From assembly GCF_019219825.1 (NCBI RefSeq), contig NZ_JAHUXH010000021.1:62001-126000 (forward strand): a DNA stretch of 64,000 bases, read 5' to 3'. The notes beneath the pieces are model-generated. The model did no database searches, was not told where the DNA came from, and saw only the letters and a list, made by a program, of their open reading frames with translations. The stretch's first letter is position 1, and every line of letters begins with the position of its first letter. Both the position numbers and the translations under genes were made by a program. The stretch is from Streptomyces sp. TRM70350. Lineage in GTDB: Bacteria > Actinomycetota > Actinomycetes > Streptomycetales > Streptomycetaceae. This document shows, in pieces, positions 44,070 to 52,726 of this stretch.

Positions 44070-44990
44070 TCACCCGAGCATCGCCGCCACCACCACCAGA
44101 ACCGGCACCGAAAGCACCGTCGACAGCAAAATCGCCTCCCGCGCCAGCACCTCGCCCACCCGGTAGCTGCTCGCGTACGTGAACAGGTTCTGCGCGGCCG
44201 GCAGCGCCGACGTCACCACCACGTCGAGCAGGGCCGCCCCGCGAAGGCCGAAGACACCCGCCGCGAGCAGCCAGGCGAGCAGCGGCTGGGCGACCGCCTT
44301 GAGGACCACGGCGAGGAGCACCGGCCCGCGTTCCCCGCCCCGCAACGGGAGGGTGCTGCCGCGCAGGGAGATCCCGAAGGCGAGGAGGACAGCGGGAACC
44401 GACATGTTCCCGATCAGCGTCAGCGGATCCATGACGGGACCGGGGACATGCACACCCGCCGCCGACACCGCCACCCCCGCCAGCGACCCCAGCGCTATCG
44501 GATTGCGCAGCGGCGTGAGCAGCCGCTGCCACAGCGGCCGCTGCTGCCCGCCACCCGCGAGATCCAGGATCGTCAGCGCGATCGGCGTGACCCCGACCAA
44601 CTGGAACAACAGCACCGGCGCCACCAGGGACGCGTCGCCCAGCACATACACCGCGATGGGGATGCCGAGGTTGCCCGAGTTGACGTAGCTGGAGCACAGG
44701 GCGCCGATCGTCGTACGGCCCACCCCCCAGCGGCGTACGACACCCACCGCCACGAACACGCCCGCCGCGGCCGCCGTGCTCAGCGCCGTGACCAGCAGCC
44801 GACCGGAGAAGATCACCGACAGGTCGGCCCCTGCCAGGGTGGTGAAGAGCAGAGCCGGTGAGGCCACATGGAACGCGAGCCTGGTCAGAACCTCCCGCCC
44901 CTGGCCGCCGAGGTGACCACGCACCCCGATCGCGTAACCGACGCCGATGACCACCGCGATCACCGCGAAGCCGCTCAAAACCCCCTGCAC
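44070..44990 (-). CDS. AEC (auxin efflux carrier) family transporter
   Basis: A 306-aa protein. GTG 44990 is chosen because GAGGAGG precedes it at the right spacing. Ten membrane segments with the family half-repeats: LTRLAFHVASPALLFTTLAG in the first half, SSYVNSGNLGIPIAVYVLGD and NPIALGSLAGVAVSAAGV in the middle, and TSALPAAQNLFTYASSYRVG near the end. AEC proteins move small organic acids or similar solutes; the substrate cannot be told. No gene partner is evident. Confidence 0.88.
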   Translation of the reverse strand: MQGVLSGFAVIAVVIGVGYAIGVRGHLGGQGREVLTRLAFHVASPALLFTTLAGADLSVIFSGRLLVTALSTAAAAGVFVAVGVVRRWGVGRTTIGALCSSYVNSGNLGIPIAVYVLGDASLVAPVLLFQLVGVTPIALTILDLAGGGQQRPLWQRLLTPLRNPIALGSLAGVAVSAAGVHVPGPVMDPLTLIGNMSVPAVLLAFGISLRGSTLPLRGGERGPVLLAVVLKAVAQPLLAWLLAAGVFGLRGAALLDVVVTSALPAAQNLFTYASSYRVGEVLAREAILLSTVLSVPVLVVVAAMLG

Positions 44991-45150
44991 AAAGCCTCCT
45001 CGGCGAGGAGACGCGCACCGGACATCGCGGACGGGAATGATCCATGGGTCATACACTCAACCCTCTGGGGCGGCCCTCGCCCAGGTCAATGTGATCCTCG
45101 CGGCGTGGTCGCCCGCGATGAGTTATGCGACCTGAGCCGGTCTACCGGAC

Positions 45151-45504
45151 GTGGATGACATCACCCCCGCCGAAATCGTGCTGGCCGGCCCCGTCACCCG
45201 GGACGAGGTGACAGGGCTCTGCGACGACGTGCGGGAGTTGCTGGAGGCGACAGGGGCGCCAGTGATCGTGTGCGACGTCGGAGGTCTCGGACCACCGGGT
45301 CTCGCATCCGTCGACCTCCTGGCCCGGCTGGCGCTCACGGCCAAGCGGGCCGGGCGCGGCATCCGTCTCCGCGATCCCGACCCCGCCCTACACGCCCTCC
45401 TCGACCTGGTCGGCCTCCGCTTCGAGGTGGAGGGGCAGCCCGAACAGCGGGAACCAGCGCTTGGTGTCGAGGAAGCAGTGGAACCCGGTGATCCGGCCGT
45501 CTGA
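45151..45504 (+). CDS. STAS-domain protein, possible anti-anti-sigma factor
   Basis: A 117-aa protein, GTG 45151. Residues ~5-90 fit a STAS fold: AEIVLAGPVTRDEVTGLCDD, VIVCDVGGLGPPGLASVDLL (the position of the usual DSSG loop; here GPPGLASVD, with a Ser that may not be phosphorylated), and RLALTAKRAGRGIRLRDPDP. Its last 117 nt overlap, antisense, the 3' end of the ECF sigma gene ending at 45388. The C-terminal ~35 residues read Glu/Pro-rich and exist only because of the overlap. Confidence 0.65.
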   Translation: MDDITPAEIVLAGPVTRDEVTGLCDDVRELLEATGAPVIVCDVGGLGPPGLASVDLLARLALTAKRAGRGIRLRDPDPALHALLDLVGLRFEVEGQPEQREPALGVEEAVEPGDPAV

Positions 45505-46404
45505 TATCTCCAGCACCTGCACCGCCCACGCGGCGAAGCCGCCCGACTCCGGGTCCGGCTTGTAGTGCGCGAAGCCCGGCAGCCCGTTGACCTCGACGGG
45601 CCGCAGCCGGGAGCCCGCGCAGGCGGAACCGAGGGTGGTCATGAACCCGGTGATGTCGGCCGGGCCGCGCAGCCACAGGTCGAACGGCGGCATCGTCATC
45701 ACGGCGTCCTCGTGGAGCAGGGCGGTCAGCGCCGTCATGTCATAGCCCTCGAAGGCCGCGACGTACCGCTCCAGGAGCTTGCGCTGCTCTTCATCCAGCG
45801 GATCCGACACCACCGCGTCGGCCGCCTTGTCGTGCCGCTCGGCGAGGGTCGCGCGGGCGCGTTGCAGCGCGCTGTTGACCGACGCGACCGACGTGCCGAG
45901 CAACTCGGCGACCTCGCTCGCCTTCCAGGCCAGCACCTCGCGCAGGATCAGCACGGCCCGCTGCTTGGGCGGCAGTTGCTGAAGGGCGGCCATGAAGGCC
46001 AGCCGCACCGACTCCTTGGCGACCGCCGCCTCCGCCGGGTCCGCGGTCGAGGGCAGCACACGGGCGTCCGGCATCGGCTCCAGCCAGGTGTGGTCGGGGC
46101 GCGGGGACAGCGCGGCCTGGGCGAGCGGGGTCGACTCCGACAGGTCCATCGGCCGGGCGCGCTTGTTGCCCGCGTTCAGCATGTCCAGGCACACATTGGT
46201 CGCGATCCGATAGAGCCAGGACCGGACGCTGGACCGTCCCTCGAACTTGTCGAAGCTGCGCCAGGCGCGGACGAGCGTGTCCTGAACCGCGTCCTCCGCC
46301 TCGAAGGAGGAGCCGAGCATGCGGTAGCAGTAGCCCGTCAGCTCGACCCGGTGTTTTTCCAGTATGGCGTCGAGGTCCGTTGTCGCCGCCGTGCCGTTGC
46401 TCAT
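45388..46404 (-). CDS. Large ECF sigma factor with SnoaL-like C-terminal domain
   Basis: A 338-aa protein. ATG 46404 is preferred to the upstream ORF start since GGGTGGACG lies before it. Region 2: YCYRMLGSSFEAEDAVQDTL and VRSWLYRIATNVCLDML; region 4: LPPKQRAVLILREVLAWKAS with AELLGTSVASVNSALQRARA. After residue ~215 there is a SnoaL/NTF2-like domain (LLERYVAAFEGYDMTALTAL; GFAAWAVQVLEISDGRITGF), as in the SigG/SigJ-type ECF groups, where this domain modulates activity instead of a membrane anti-sigma factor. Confidence 0.9.
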   Translation of the reverse strand: MSNGTAATTDLDAILEKHRVELTGYCYRMLGSSFEAEDAVQDTLVRAWRSFDKFEGRSSVRSWLYRIATNVCLDMLNAGNKRARPMDLSESTPLAQAALSPRPDHTWLEPMPDARVLPSTADPAEAAVAKESVRLAFMAALQQLPPKQRAVLILREVLAWKASEVAELLGTSVASVNSALQRARATLAERHDKAADAVVSDPLDEEQRKLLERYVAAFEGYDMTALTALLHEDAVMTMPPFDLWLRGPADITGFMTTLGSACAGSRLRPVEVNGLPGFAHYKPDPESGGFAAWAVQVLEISDGRITGFHCFLDTKRWFPLFGLPLHLEAEADQVEEGV

Positions 46405-46738
46405 CGTCCACCCACCCCTGTGGCCGTTCCCGTACGCCTTTGCGTCCAGCACTTCGGAAGCTACCGCAGCCCACTGACAATGGCGCCCCGAGCGGAGAAA
46501 GGGCCAGCTCAGAGCGCCACGCGCGCCACCGCGACAGCCGCACTCGCGTACGCACGGAAGGGGACGTGTCGGGGGTGTCCGCCCGCAGCGGTTGGCGCGT
46601 CAACCCGGGTGAGTTGGTGAGTGACCGATTCCGCGCCGTTCCTAGGACGGACACCCCCCCGGCGCGGCCCCGACCACAACCCGCACCGTAGGCGCTACAG
46701 CAACCCCCACTCAGCCGAGCAGGCCGCCGCAGGCACCC
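46405..46738. repeat. Spacer with a long-range inverted repeat
   Basis: No gene is visible in these 334 bases between two minus-strand genes. GGGGGTGTCCG (46571-46581) pairs with CGGACACCCCC (46648-46658) across 66 bases. It may be a terminator for the MFS gene, a promoter element of the ECF gene, or both. Confidence 0.45.
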
Positions 46739-48007
46739 CTACGCCCCCCGCGCCGCCGCAGCCACCCGAGCCGCCCGCGACCCCAGCACCGTGATCCCCA
46801 CAACCCCCACCACCGCCAGCAGCCCAACCCCCACGGTCCCGGGCCAGCCCCCCGCATGAAAGGCCATCGCCCCCACCGTGCTCCCCACGCTGGACCCGAC
46901 GTAGTACGCCGACTGATACAGCGCCGACGCCTGCGCCCGCCCCTGCGTCGCCGTCTTGCTGACCGCCGACGAGGCCACCGCATGCCCCGCGAAGAACCCC
47001 GCCGTGATCAGCACCAGCCCCAGCAGCACCAGCACCAGCGAGTCGGCCAGCGACAGCACCAGCCCCGCCGCCGTCGTCCCACCGCCCAGATACAGCGCAC
47101 CTCGCCGCCCCAGCCGACCCACCAGCCGCCCCGCCGCGGACGCCGACACCGTACCCACCAGGTACACGAGGAAGATCGACCCCACCACACCCTGCGGCAA
47201 CCCGAACGGCTCCTCCGTCAGCCGGTACCCGATCACCGTGTACACCCCGCCGAACACCGTCATGAACAGCGCCCCGATCGCGTACAACCGACGCAGCAGC
47301 GGATCGCCCAAATGCCCCCGCACCACCCGGAACAGCACCCCAGGCCGCAGTGACCCCGCGGTGAAGTGCTTCGGTGCGGGCAGCAGCACCCGGAACGCGA
47401 CCGCGCAAGCCACGGCGAGCACGCCGAGCGCACCGACCGCCACCCGCCAGCCCCACTCCTGCGCGACCCACCCGGTGATGACCCGACCGCTCATCCCGCC
47501 GACGCTGTTGCCCGCGACGAACAGCCCGATCGCCGTGACCAGCGCCTTCGGCCGGACCTCCTCCGCCAGATACGCGGTCGCCGACGCCGGCAGTCCCGCC
47601 AGCGCGGCCCCCTGCACCGCCCGCAGCGCGACCAGCGTGGTCAGCGACCCGGCGAACGGCACCAGCAGCGCCACGATCACCGCCACCGCCAACGACGCCG
47701 TCATCACCGTACGACGCCCGAACCGCTCGGACAGCGCGCTCATCGGGATCACGAACAGCGCCAGACCACCCGTCGACGCCGCCACCGTCCAGCTCGCCTC
47801 GCTCGCCGTCACCCCGAGGTCCCCGGAGATCAGGGGGAGCAGCGCCTGCGTGGAGTACAGCAGCGCGAAGGTGGCCACACCCGCGAGGAAGAGGGCGAAG
47901 CTCATCCGGCGGTAGCCGGGGCCGCCCGGGGCCATACGGGAGTCGACTACAGGAACGGAAGAGGCGGCGCCCACGGTGGTGGACGCCCCGGTACTGGCGG
48001 GAGTCAT
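46739..48007 (-). CDS. MFS transporter, YnfM/CmlA-like
   Basis: A 422-aa protein, ATG 48007. Twelve membrane segments; motif A between TM2 and TM3 is SALSERFGRRTVMTASLAVA, and TM4-5 contain RAVQGAALAGLPASATAYLA and GNSVGGMSGRVITGWVAQEW, typical of drug or arabinose-type exporters. The N-terminal ~30 residues are low complexity. It is divergent from a LysR-type regulator (120-bp gap), the usual layout for an exporter controlled by its neighbour. The substrate is unknown. Confidence 0.9.
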   Translation of the reverse strand: MTPASTGASTTVGAASSVPVVDSRMAPGGPGYRRMSFALFLAGVATFALLYSTQALLPLISGDLGVTASEASWTVAASTGGLALFVIPMSALSERFGRRTVMTASLAVAVIVALLVPFAGSLTTLVALRAVQGAALAGLPASATAYLAEEVRPKALVTAIGLFVAGNSVGGMSGRVITGWVAQEWGWRVAVGALGVLAVACAVAFRVLLPAPKHFTAGSLRPGVLFRVVRGHLGDPLLRRLYAIGALFMTVFGGVYTVIGYRLTEEPFGLPQGVVGSIFLVYLVGTVSASAAGRLVGRLGRRGALYLGGGTTAAGLVLSLADSLVLVLLGLVLITAGFFAGHAVASSAVSKTATQGRAQASALYQSAYYVGSSVGSTVGAMAFHAGGWPGTVGVGLLAVVGVVGITVLGSRAARVAAAARGA

Positions 48008-48127
48008 GCCTCGAAGCTATGTACGCTCCCGCTCATCCGTCCAATGCATGGAATCGCCATAATCATTCCCATGGTGCATCAACAAAGCTCACAGCCCCGG
48101 CTGTCACCAACCAGTGACACAAAAGAC

Positions 48128-49042
48128 ATGGAAGACAGGCAGGACATCGTCACCCTCCTCGCCCCCCGTCTCGCGTACTTCGCCGGCGTCGCCCGCACCG
48201 AGCACGTCACCAGGGCCGCTCAGGAGATGAACGTCCCGCAGTCCACCCTCTCCCGCGCCATGGTCCGCCTCGAGGAGGACCTGGGCGTCGACCTGTTCGC
48301 CCGCCGCGGCCGCACCGTCTCCCTGACCACCGCGGGCCGCACCTTCCTCGCCTCCGTGGAACGCGCCCTCGCCGAGATCGAGCGGGCCGCGGACGAGGTA
48401 CGCGCCGACGCCGACCCCACCACCGGCAAGGTCGCGTTCGGCTTTCTGCACACCATGGGCGCCGAGACCGTCCCCGGCCTGCTGCACGCCTTCCGCGCGG
48501 ACCACCCCCGGGTCCGGTTCAGCCTGGTCCAGAACTACGGCGAGGCCATGCTCGAACGCCTGCGCGCCGGCGAGCTGGACCTCTGCCTGACCTCGCCGGT
48601 CCCCGACGCCCCCGACCTGGTGGCCCGCCGCCTCGACGAACAGAAACTCCGCCTCGTCGTCCCGGCCGACCACCGCCTCGCCACCCGCAGACGCATCCGC
48701 CTCGCCGAGGCCGCCGAGGAAACCTTCGTCACCCTGGAACCCGGCTACGGCCTGCGCCGCATCACCGACGCCCTCTGCCGAGAGGCCGGCTTCAAGCCCC
48801 GCATCGCCTTCGAGGGCGAAGAGGCGGAAACCCTACGAGGACTCGTCGCCGCAGGTCTGGGCGTGGCCCTCCTCCCGCCCCCGGCGGTGGCCCGCCCAGG
48901 CGTGGTGGAGCTGACGGTCACGGCCCCACGCGCGGTACGCGAAATCGGCGTGGCCTGGCTGGAGGGCCGCCCGGACACTCCACCGGTGGCAGCTTTCACA
49001 AAGTTCCTCCTCTCAAGAAGGGGCAACTTGCTCCCGGCCTGA
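48128..49042 (+). CDS. LysR-type transcriptional regulator
   Basis: A 304-aa protein if started at ATG 48128, about ten residues before the helix-turn-helix, as is typical; ATG 48071 would add 19. Neither has a good ribosome site. HTH: VARTEHVTRAAQEMNVPQST with LSRAMVRLEEDLGVDLFAR. The effector-binding domain has FGFLHTMGAETVPGLLHAFR and ELDLCLTSPVPDAPDLVARR. It most likely controls the divergent MFS gene in response to that transporter's substrate. Confidence 0.9.
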   Translation: MEDRQDIVTLLAPRLAYFAGVARTEHVTRAAQEMNVPQSTLSRAMVRLEEDLGVDLFARRGRTVSLTTAGRTFLASVERALAEIERAADEVRADADPTTGKVAFGFLHTMGAETVPGLLHAFRADHPRVRFSLVQNYGEAMLERLRAGELDLCLTSPVPDAPDLVARRLDEQKLRLVVPADHRLATRRRIRLAEAAEETFVTLEPGYGLRRITDALCREAGFKPRIAFEGEEAETLRGLVAAGLGVALLPPPAVARPGVVELTVTAPRAVREIGVAWLEGRPDTPPVAAFTKFLLSRRGNLLPA

Positions 49043-49056
49043 GCGGACTCGCCGCT

Positions 49057-49098
49057 AAGGGGCGCGAGGAACTGCGCGACCAGCCCCCACCAGCCGCA
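49057..49098. repeat. Dispersed Streptomyces intergenic repeat
   Basis: The stretch beginning AAGGGGCGCGAGGAACTGCG and continuing GCGACCAGCCCCCACC is one I recognise as recurring between genes in many Streptomyces chromosomes. It has internal complementarity (GGGGCGCG with CGCG and CCCC). It lies between convergent genes, where it may act as a terminator. Confidence 0.5.
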
Positions 49099-49126
49099 CC
49101 CCGAACACAGCCGAACCCCCACGGCG

Positions 49127-49888
49127 CTACCGCCGCAACGACCGCCCGAACCCCGCAGCCAACGGCATCCGCAACCCCAACGGCGGCGGAGCCGCCAACG
49201 CGTCCTCGACGGGCCGGGAAAACCCCCGCCCGAACAACACCCCCATCACGAAGTCCGCGGCCAACGCCAGCACTTCGTCCCGATGGTGATGCAACCCATG
49301 CCGGTCCGAGTGCACTTCGAACCGGCACACATCCCGATTGACCTTCTTCAGCCGCGCCGCATACCGAAACGACAGCTCAGGGTCCGTCCGCTCGTCATTC
49401 GTGCCGTGCACGATCAACACCCGCCGCCCCACCAGCTGTTTCACCGGTTCGGGTGAGGCCGCCACATCGTCCTCCGGCAGCCAGGGTGCAATCGTCAGCA
49501 CGGAGTTGACGGCCTCGTGCCCACCCGCGTGCAGCGCCGCCCGCCCACCCATGTCGACCCCGACCAGGCAGACGGGGACGTCGCCGTACCGGCGTACCGC
49601 CTCGTCCGCCGCCCAGGCGGCGTCCCGGGCCAGATGCGCCTCGCTGCCGTTCCACCCGCGACAGCGGTAGTACAGGACATGCGCGGCCAGCCCCTCCGCG
49701 CGCCCCGCGCGTACCAGACGGCGCCCCAACCCCCGTACGGACGCGGCCGCGAGCAGCGCAGAGGGCCTGCGGGTGGAGACCTCCACGCCGCCGGGGAGCA
49801 GCAGCACCACTCCGCTCACCGCCGTCGGTTCCGGACCGAGTGCCCGTCCCAGCCGGGCCGTGCGAACCGGCGTCGCTTGCTGTGCCAT
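49127..49888 (-). CDS. Alpha/beta hydrolase with apparent Asp nucleophile
   Basis: A 253-aa protein, ATG 49888. The fold shows VVLLLPGGVEVSTRRPSAL (oxyanion strand), the nucleophile elbow VCLVGVDMGGRAALHAGGHE, the acid strand VLIVHGTNDERTDPE and the His HSDRHGLHHHRDEV. The elbow is G-V-D-M-G-G, with Asp where esterases have Ser; Asp is normal in haloalkane dehalogenases and epoxide hydrolases but those have a different context. Substrate unknown. Single gene, convergent with LysR and divergent from adenosine deaminase. Confidence 0.8.
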   Translation of the reverse strand: MAQQATPVRTARLGRALGPEPTAVSGVVLLLPGGVEVSTRRPSALLAAASVRGLGRRLVRAGRAEGLAAHVLYYRCRGWNGSEAHLARDAAWAADEAVRRYGDVPVCLVGVDMGGRAALHAGGHEAVNSVLTIAPWLPEDDVAASPEPVKQLVGRRVLIVHGTNDERTDPELSFRYAARLKKVNRDVCRFEVHSDRHGLHHHRDEVLALAADFVMGVLFGRGFSRPVEDALAAPPPLGLRMPLAAGFGRSLRR

Positions 49889-49973
49889 GACAGAACAGTG
49901 TCAGAAGCACCGGTGTACGCCACCCGTCCGCACGGTCACCGTTACGTATCGACGGAAACGCACACCCGGCGAT

Positions 49974-49985
49974 CTACGCGCGTAG
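49974..49985 (+). promoter_or_regulatory. Nucleoside-regulon operator of add
   Basis: The perfect palindrome CTACGCGCGTAG lies just upstream of the -10 box TAGAGT (49990-49995), within the spacer between -35 and -10, a position where a bound repressor would block RNA polymerase. Confidence 0.65.
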
Positions 49986-49989
49986 GAGT

Positions 49990-49995
49990 TAGAGT
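49990..49995 (+). promoter_or_regulatory. -10 box of a probable leaderless add transcript
   Basis: TAGAGT fits TAnnnT and ends 6 nt before ATG 50002, so transcription should start at or next to the A of the start codon. The deoC gene has the same spacing. Confidence 0.5.
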
Positions 49996-50001
49996 GCGAA
50001 A

Positions 50002-51198
50002 ATGACGAGCCAGACTGACCGGATGAGGCACACCCCGAGCCCGGACCAGATCCGCCGGGCACCCAAGGTTCTGCTGCACGACCACCTCGACGGCGGGCTG
50101 CGTCCCGGCACCGTCATCGACCTCGCCCGCGCGACCGTCCCCCACAGCCCGAAAGGCGTGGGAGGTGCCCCCATCTCCCGGCTCCCCGACACGGACCCCG
50201 ACAAGCTCGGCCTCTGGTTCCGCGAGGCCGCCGACTCCGGCTCCCTGGAGCGGTATCTGGAGACCTTCTCGCACACCGTCGGCGTCATGCAGACCCGTGA
50301 CGCGCTCGTCCGGGTCGCCGCCGAGTGCGCCGAGGACCTCGCCGAGGACGGTGTCGTCTACGCCGAGGTGCGCTACGCCCCCGAGCAGCACCTCGAAGGG
50401 GGCCTGACCCTCGAAGAGGTCGTCGAGGCCGTCAACGAGGGCTTCCGGGAAGGGGAGCGGATCGCCCGCGGCAACGGCCACCGCATCCGCGTCGGCGCCC
50501 TGCTCACCGCGATGCGGCACGCGGCCCGCGCCCTGGAGATCGCCGAACTCGCCAACCGCTACCGGGACCTCGGTGTCGTCGGCTTCGACATCGCGGGCGC
50601 CGAGGCCGGCTACCCGCCCACCCGGCACCTCGACGCCTTCGAGTACCTCAAGCGGGAGAACAACCACTTCACCATCCACGCCGGCGAGGCCTTCGGGCTG
50701 CCGTCCATCTGGCAGGCCCTGCAGTGGTGCGGCGCCGACCGGCTCGGGCACGGGGTGCGGATCATCGACGACATCGAGGTCGCCGAGGACGGCAGCGTGA
50801 AGCTCGGCCGGCTCGCCTCCTACGTCCGGGACAAGCGCATCCCGCTGGAGCTGTGCCCCAGCTCCAACCTCCAGACCGGCGCCGCCTCCTCGTACGCCGA
50901 GCACCCGATCGGGCTGCTGCGGCGGCTGCACTTCCGGGCCACCGTGAACACCGACAACCGGCTGATGTCGCACACCGGCATGAGCCGGGAATTCGAGCAC
51001 CTTGTCGAGGCATTCGATTACACGCTCGACGACATGCAGTGGTTCTCGGTCAATGCTATGAAGTCAGCATTCATTCCATTCGATGAACGGCTGGCCATGA
51101 TCAATGACGTGATCAAGCCTGGTTATGCCGAGCTGAAGTCCGAATGGCTGTTCCAGCAGACCGCGTCCACCAGGGGTTCTGCGGCTTCCGAGGGCTGA
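50002..51198 (+). CDS. add: Adenosine deaminase
   Basis: A 398-aa protein, ATG 50002. Zinc and catalytic motifs: KVLLHDHLDGGLRPGTVI (HxH), HFTIHAGEAFGLPS (His and Glu), RLGHGVRIIDDIEV (His) and, near the C-terminus, TVNTDNRLMSHTGMS (Asp). PLELCPSSNLQTGA is the usual substrate-site strand. It deaminates adenosine and deoxyadenosine to (deoxy)inosine. The operator at 49974 ties it to the uptake and deo genes. From about codon 330 onward, third codon positions become notably A/T-richer than in the rest of the gene. Confidence 0.94.
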   Translation: MTSQTDRMRHTPSPDQIRRAPKVLLHDHLDGGLRPGTVIDLARATVPHSPKGVGGAPISRLPDTDPDKLGLWFREAADSGSLERYLETFSHTVGVMQTRDALVRVAAECAEDLAEDGVVYAEVRYAPEQHLEGGLTLEEVVEAVNEGFREGERIARGNGHRIRVGALLTAMRHAARALEIAELANRYRDLGVVGFDIAGAEAGYPPTRHLDAFEYLKRENNHFTIHAGEAFGLPSIWQALQWCGADRLGHGVRIIDDIEVAEDGSVKLGRLASYVRDKRIPLELCPSSNLQTGAASSYAEHPIGLLRRLHFRATVNTDNRLMSHTGMSREFEHLVEAFDYTLDDMQWFSVNAMKSAFIPFDERLAMINDVIKPGYAELKSEWLFQQTASTRGSAASEG

Positions 51199-51351
51199 TC
51201 GGGGCCGGGGAATGCGGGCGGGCGGTCACCGTCCGTCCGCATTTCGGTGTTTGCTTGGGATGCTCTCGCGTGTTTACGGTCTGGGGCCGCTCCCTCCCCA
51301 CGTCCGTCATTCCCGATATCCATTTCAAGCCAGTCAAGGACGCAATTCACC

Positions 51352-51705
51352 ATGAAGCAGTCTGCTGCCAAGACCCTCGGTGTCGCCGCCCTCGGTGCCG
51401 CCTTCGCCGCCGCCGGTGCGGGTACCGCGGGCGCCACGCCGGCCGCACTCCCCGACACCCACCAGACTCTGGGCACCGTCGCCACCATGCTGCCGACGGA
51501 GAACCTCAACCAGGCGCTGCCGGGTTCCGCCGAGGCGCTGGCCCCCGGACAGACCGCGCTCGGCACGGGTCTGGGCGCCGCCCAGACGGCCGTCGAGTCG
51601 GCGCTCGCCGGGGGGTCGGCCGGTCCGTCCGCCCTGCTCGGCGGGCTGCCGGTGCCGGGCGTGCCCACGCACGGCACCCCGGTGAACGGCATCCCGCTGG
51701 GCTGA
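51352..51705 (+). CDS. Small secreted protein, 117 aa
   Basis: ATG 51352 follows AAGGACGC. The first ~28 residues are a Sec signal (basic MKQSAAK, Ala-rich core, cleavage near TAGATPA). The mature ~90 residues are Leu/Ala/Gly/Pro-rich with no Cys: LPTENLNQALPGSAEALAPG and a Pro-Gly tail PVPGVPTHGTPVNGIPLG. No enzyme motif is visible. Small Ala-rich secreted proteins of this kind are common in Streptomyces and their role is unknown. A strong terminator follows. Confidence 0.78.
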   Translation: MKQSAAKTLGVAALGAAFAAAGAGTAGATPAALPDTHQTLGTVATMLPTENLNQALPGSAEALAPGQTALGTGLGAAQTAVESALAGGSAGPSALLGGLPVPGVPTHGTPVNGIPLG

Positions 51706-51728
51706 GCCACACCCCGTCGCACGTGCCC

Positions 51729-51762
51729 ATGGGGCGCACCCCTCTCAGGGGGTGCGCCCCAT
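51729..51762. terminator. Strong bidirectional hairpin terminator
   Basis: A perfect 14-bp stem (ATGGGGCGCACCCC / GGGGTGCGCCCCAT) with a 6-nt loop between convergent genes ending at 51705 (+) and 51800 (-). Confidence 0.9.
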
Positions 51763-51799
51763 CGGCGTTGCCCTGGGGAGGGCACATCCGGGGGCGGGA

Positions 51800-52003
51800 T
51801 CACCAGGCCGTGCGGGCGGCCTTGTCCTCCGACGGGAGCAGGATCCACAGCGCGATGTAGAGCAGGAACTGCGGGCCGGGCAGCAGGCAGGAGAGCAGGA
51901 AGATCACACGCATCGTCGTCGCGGAGGTTCCGAAGCGCCGTGCCAGCGCTGCGCACACTCCGCCGATCATCCGACCACTGGTGGGGCGGGCAAGGCGGCT
52001 CAT
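51800..52003 (-). CDS. PspC domain membrane protein
   Basis: A 67-aa protein. ATG 52003 is chosen because AAGGAG precedes it; the ORF could start at 52054 (84 aa). The domain is clear: RMIGGVCAALARRFGTSATT followed by VIFLLSCLLPGPQFLLYIAL as a hydrophobic hairpin, ending WILLPSEDKA. PspC-type proteins act in envelope stress responses, but in Streptomyces many stand-alone copies are uncharacterised. Confidence 0.88.
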   Translation of the reverse strand: MSRLARPTSGRMIGGVCAALARRFGTSATTMRVIFLLSCLLPGPQFLLYIALWILLPSEDKAARTAW

Positions 52004-52063
52004 CTCGGCTCCTTCGTGAGCGTCCGAGGCCTCCCTTGTGGCTGCCTCGTTCATACCTCCACG

Positions 52064-52645
52064 CTACGGCGACGAAGGGGGCAAAGCGTCGCTCCATGGG
52101 GCGATCCCGACCCTGGGAATCGTCGGGGTACGACCCTGAGGGGCGTCCTCCCGGGGTGGCAGCGCCCGGCGCCGGGCCTCCGACCTGCGGCGCAGCCAGT
52201 AACGGCCCGCCGGGACGACGGCGACATGGGTGAGGGTCACGCCCGTGGTGTTCAGCAGCAGCGAGTCGACGTCCACGACCTGGCCGGGCACACCGGTCTG
52301 CAACAGCTCTATGCCGAGCGAGATCAGCACCCCGGCGGCGACCGTACGGACCAGGGAGCCGAGCGGCGAGACCCGCAGTCTGCCGCCCACCATCGGCAGC
52401 AGCACGCCCAGCGGCGCGAGCAGCCCGAGTCCGGCGCCGATGCTGCGCGCCGCCTCCGGCCAGCCCAGCGCGAGATCGGCGCGGATACCGGCGAGCGGAT
52501 GCAGATTGGCGGGCATCACCCAGGGCACGTCCAGCGGACGCAGCGTGTACCAGGCGACGAACGCCAGGTGCGCGGCGAGGAGGACACCCCCCGTCACCCG
52601 CATGCGGATCGCGGCGCTGCCGCCCCTGGAGCCTTGACGCTGCAC
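52064..52645 (-). CDS. VanZ-like membrane protein
   Basis: A 193-aa protein; GTG 52645 follows a G-rich ribosome site. Four to five membrane segments with the VanZ-like pattern: LAFVAWYTLRPLDVP, NLHPLAGIRADLALG, GLGLLAPLGVLLPMVGG and GIELLQTGVPGQVVDVDSLL followed by NTTGVTLTH. The C-terminal ~45 residues are cytoplasmic and basic/Pro-rich. VanZ-family proteins influence resistance to lipoglycopeptides in some hosts, but most homologues have no known role. Confidence 0.85.
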   Translation of the reverse strand: MQRQGSRGGSAAIRMRVTGGVLLAAHLAFVAWYTLRPLDVPWVMPANLHPLAGIRADLALGWPEAARSIGAGLGLLAPLGVLLPMVGGRLRVSPLGSLVRTVAAGVLISLGIELLQTGVPGQVVDVDSLLLNTTGVTLTHVAVVPAGRYWLRRRSEARRRALPPREDAPQGRTPTIPRVGIAPWSDALPPSSP

Positions 52646-52726
52646 GCCCCCCTAGACGCGGCCTTCGGCAGGATCGGTTCCGGGTCGGGACCCCCTACCC
52701 GGGTGAGGCCTGCGCCACACCTGCCG

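Noticed and set aside
48042..48080. Near-dyad ATGCATGG ... CCATGGTGCAT as LysR operator
   Set aside because: The arms do not match exactly and the T-n11-A pattern is too loose in this region to support a call.
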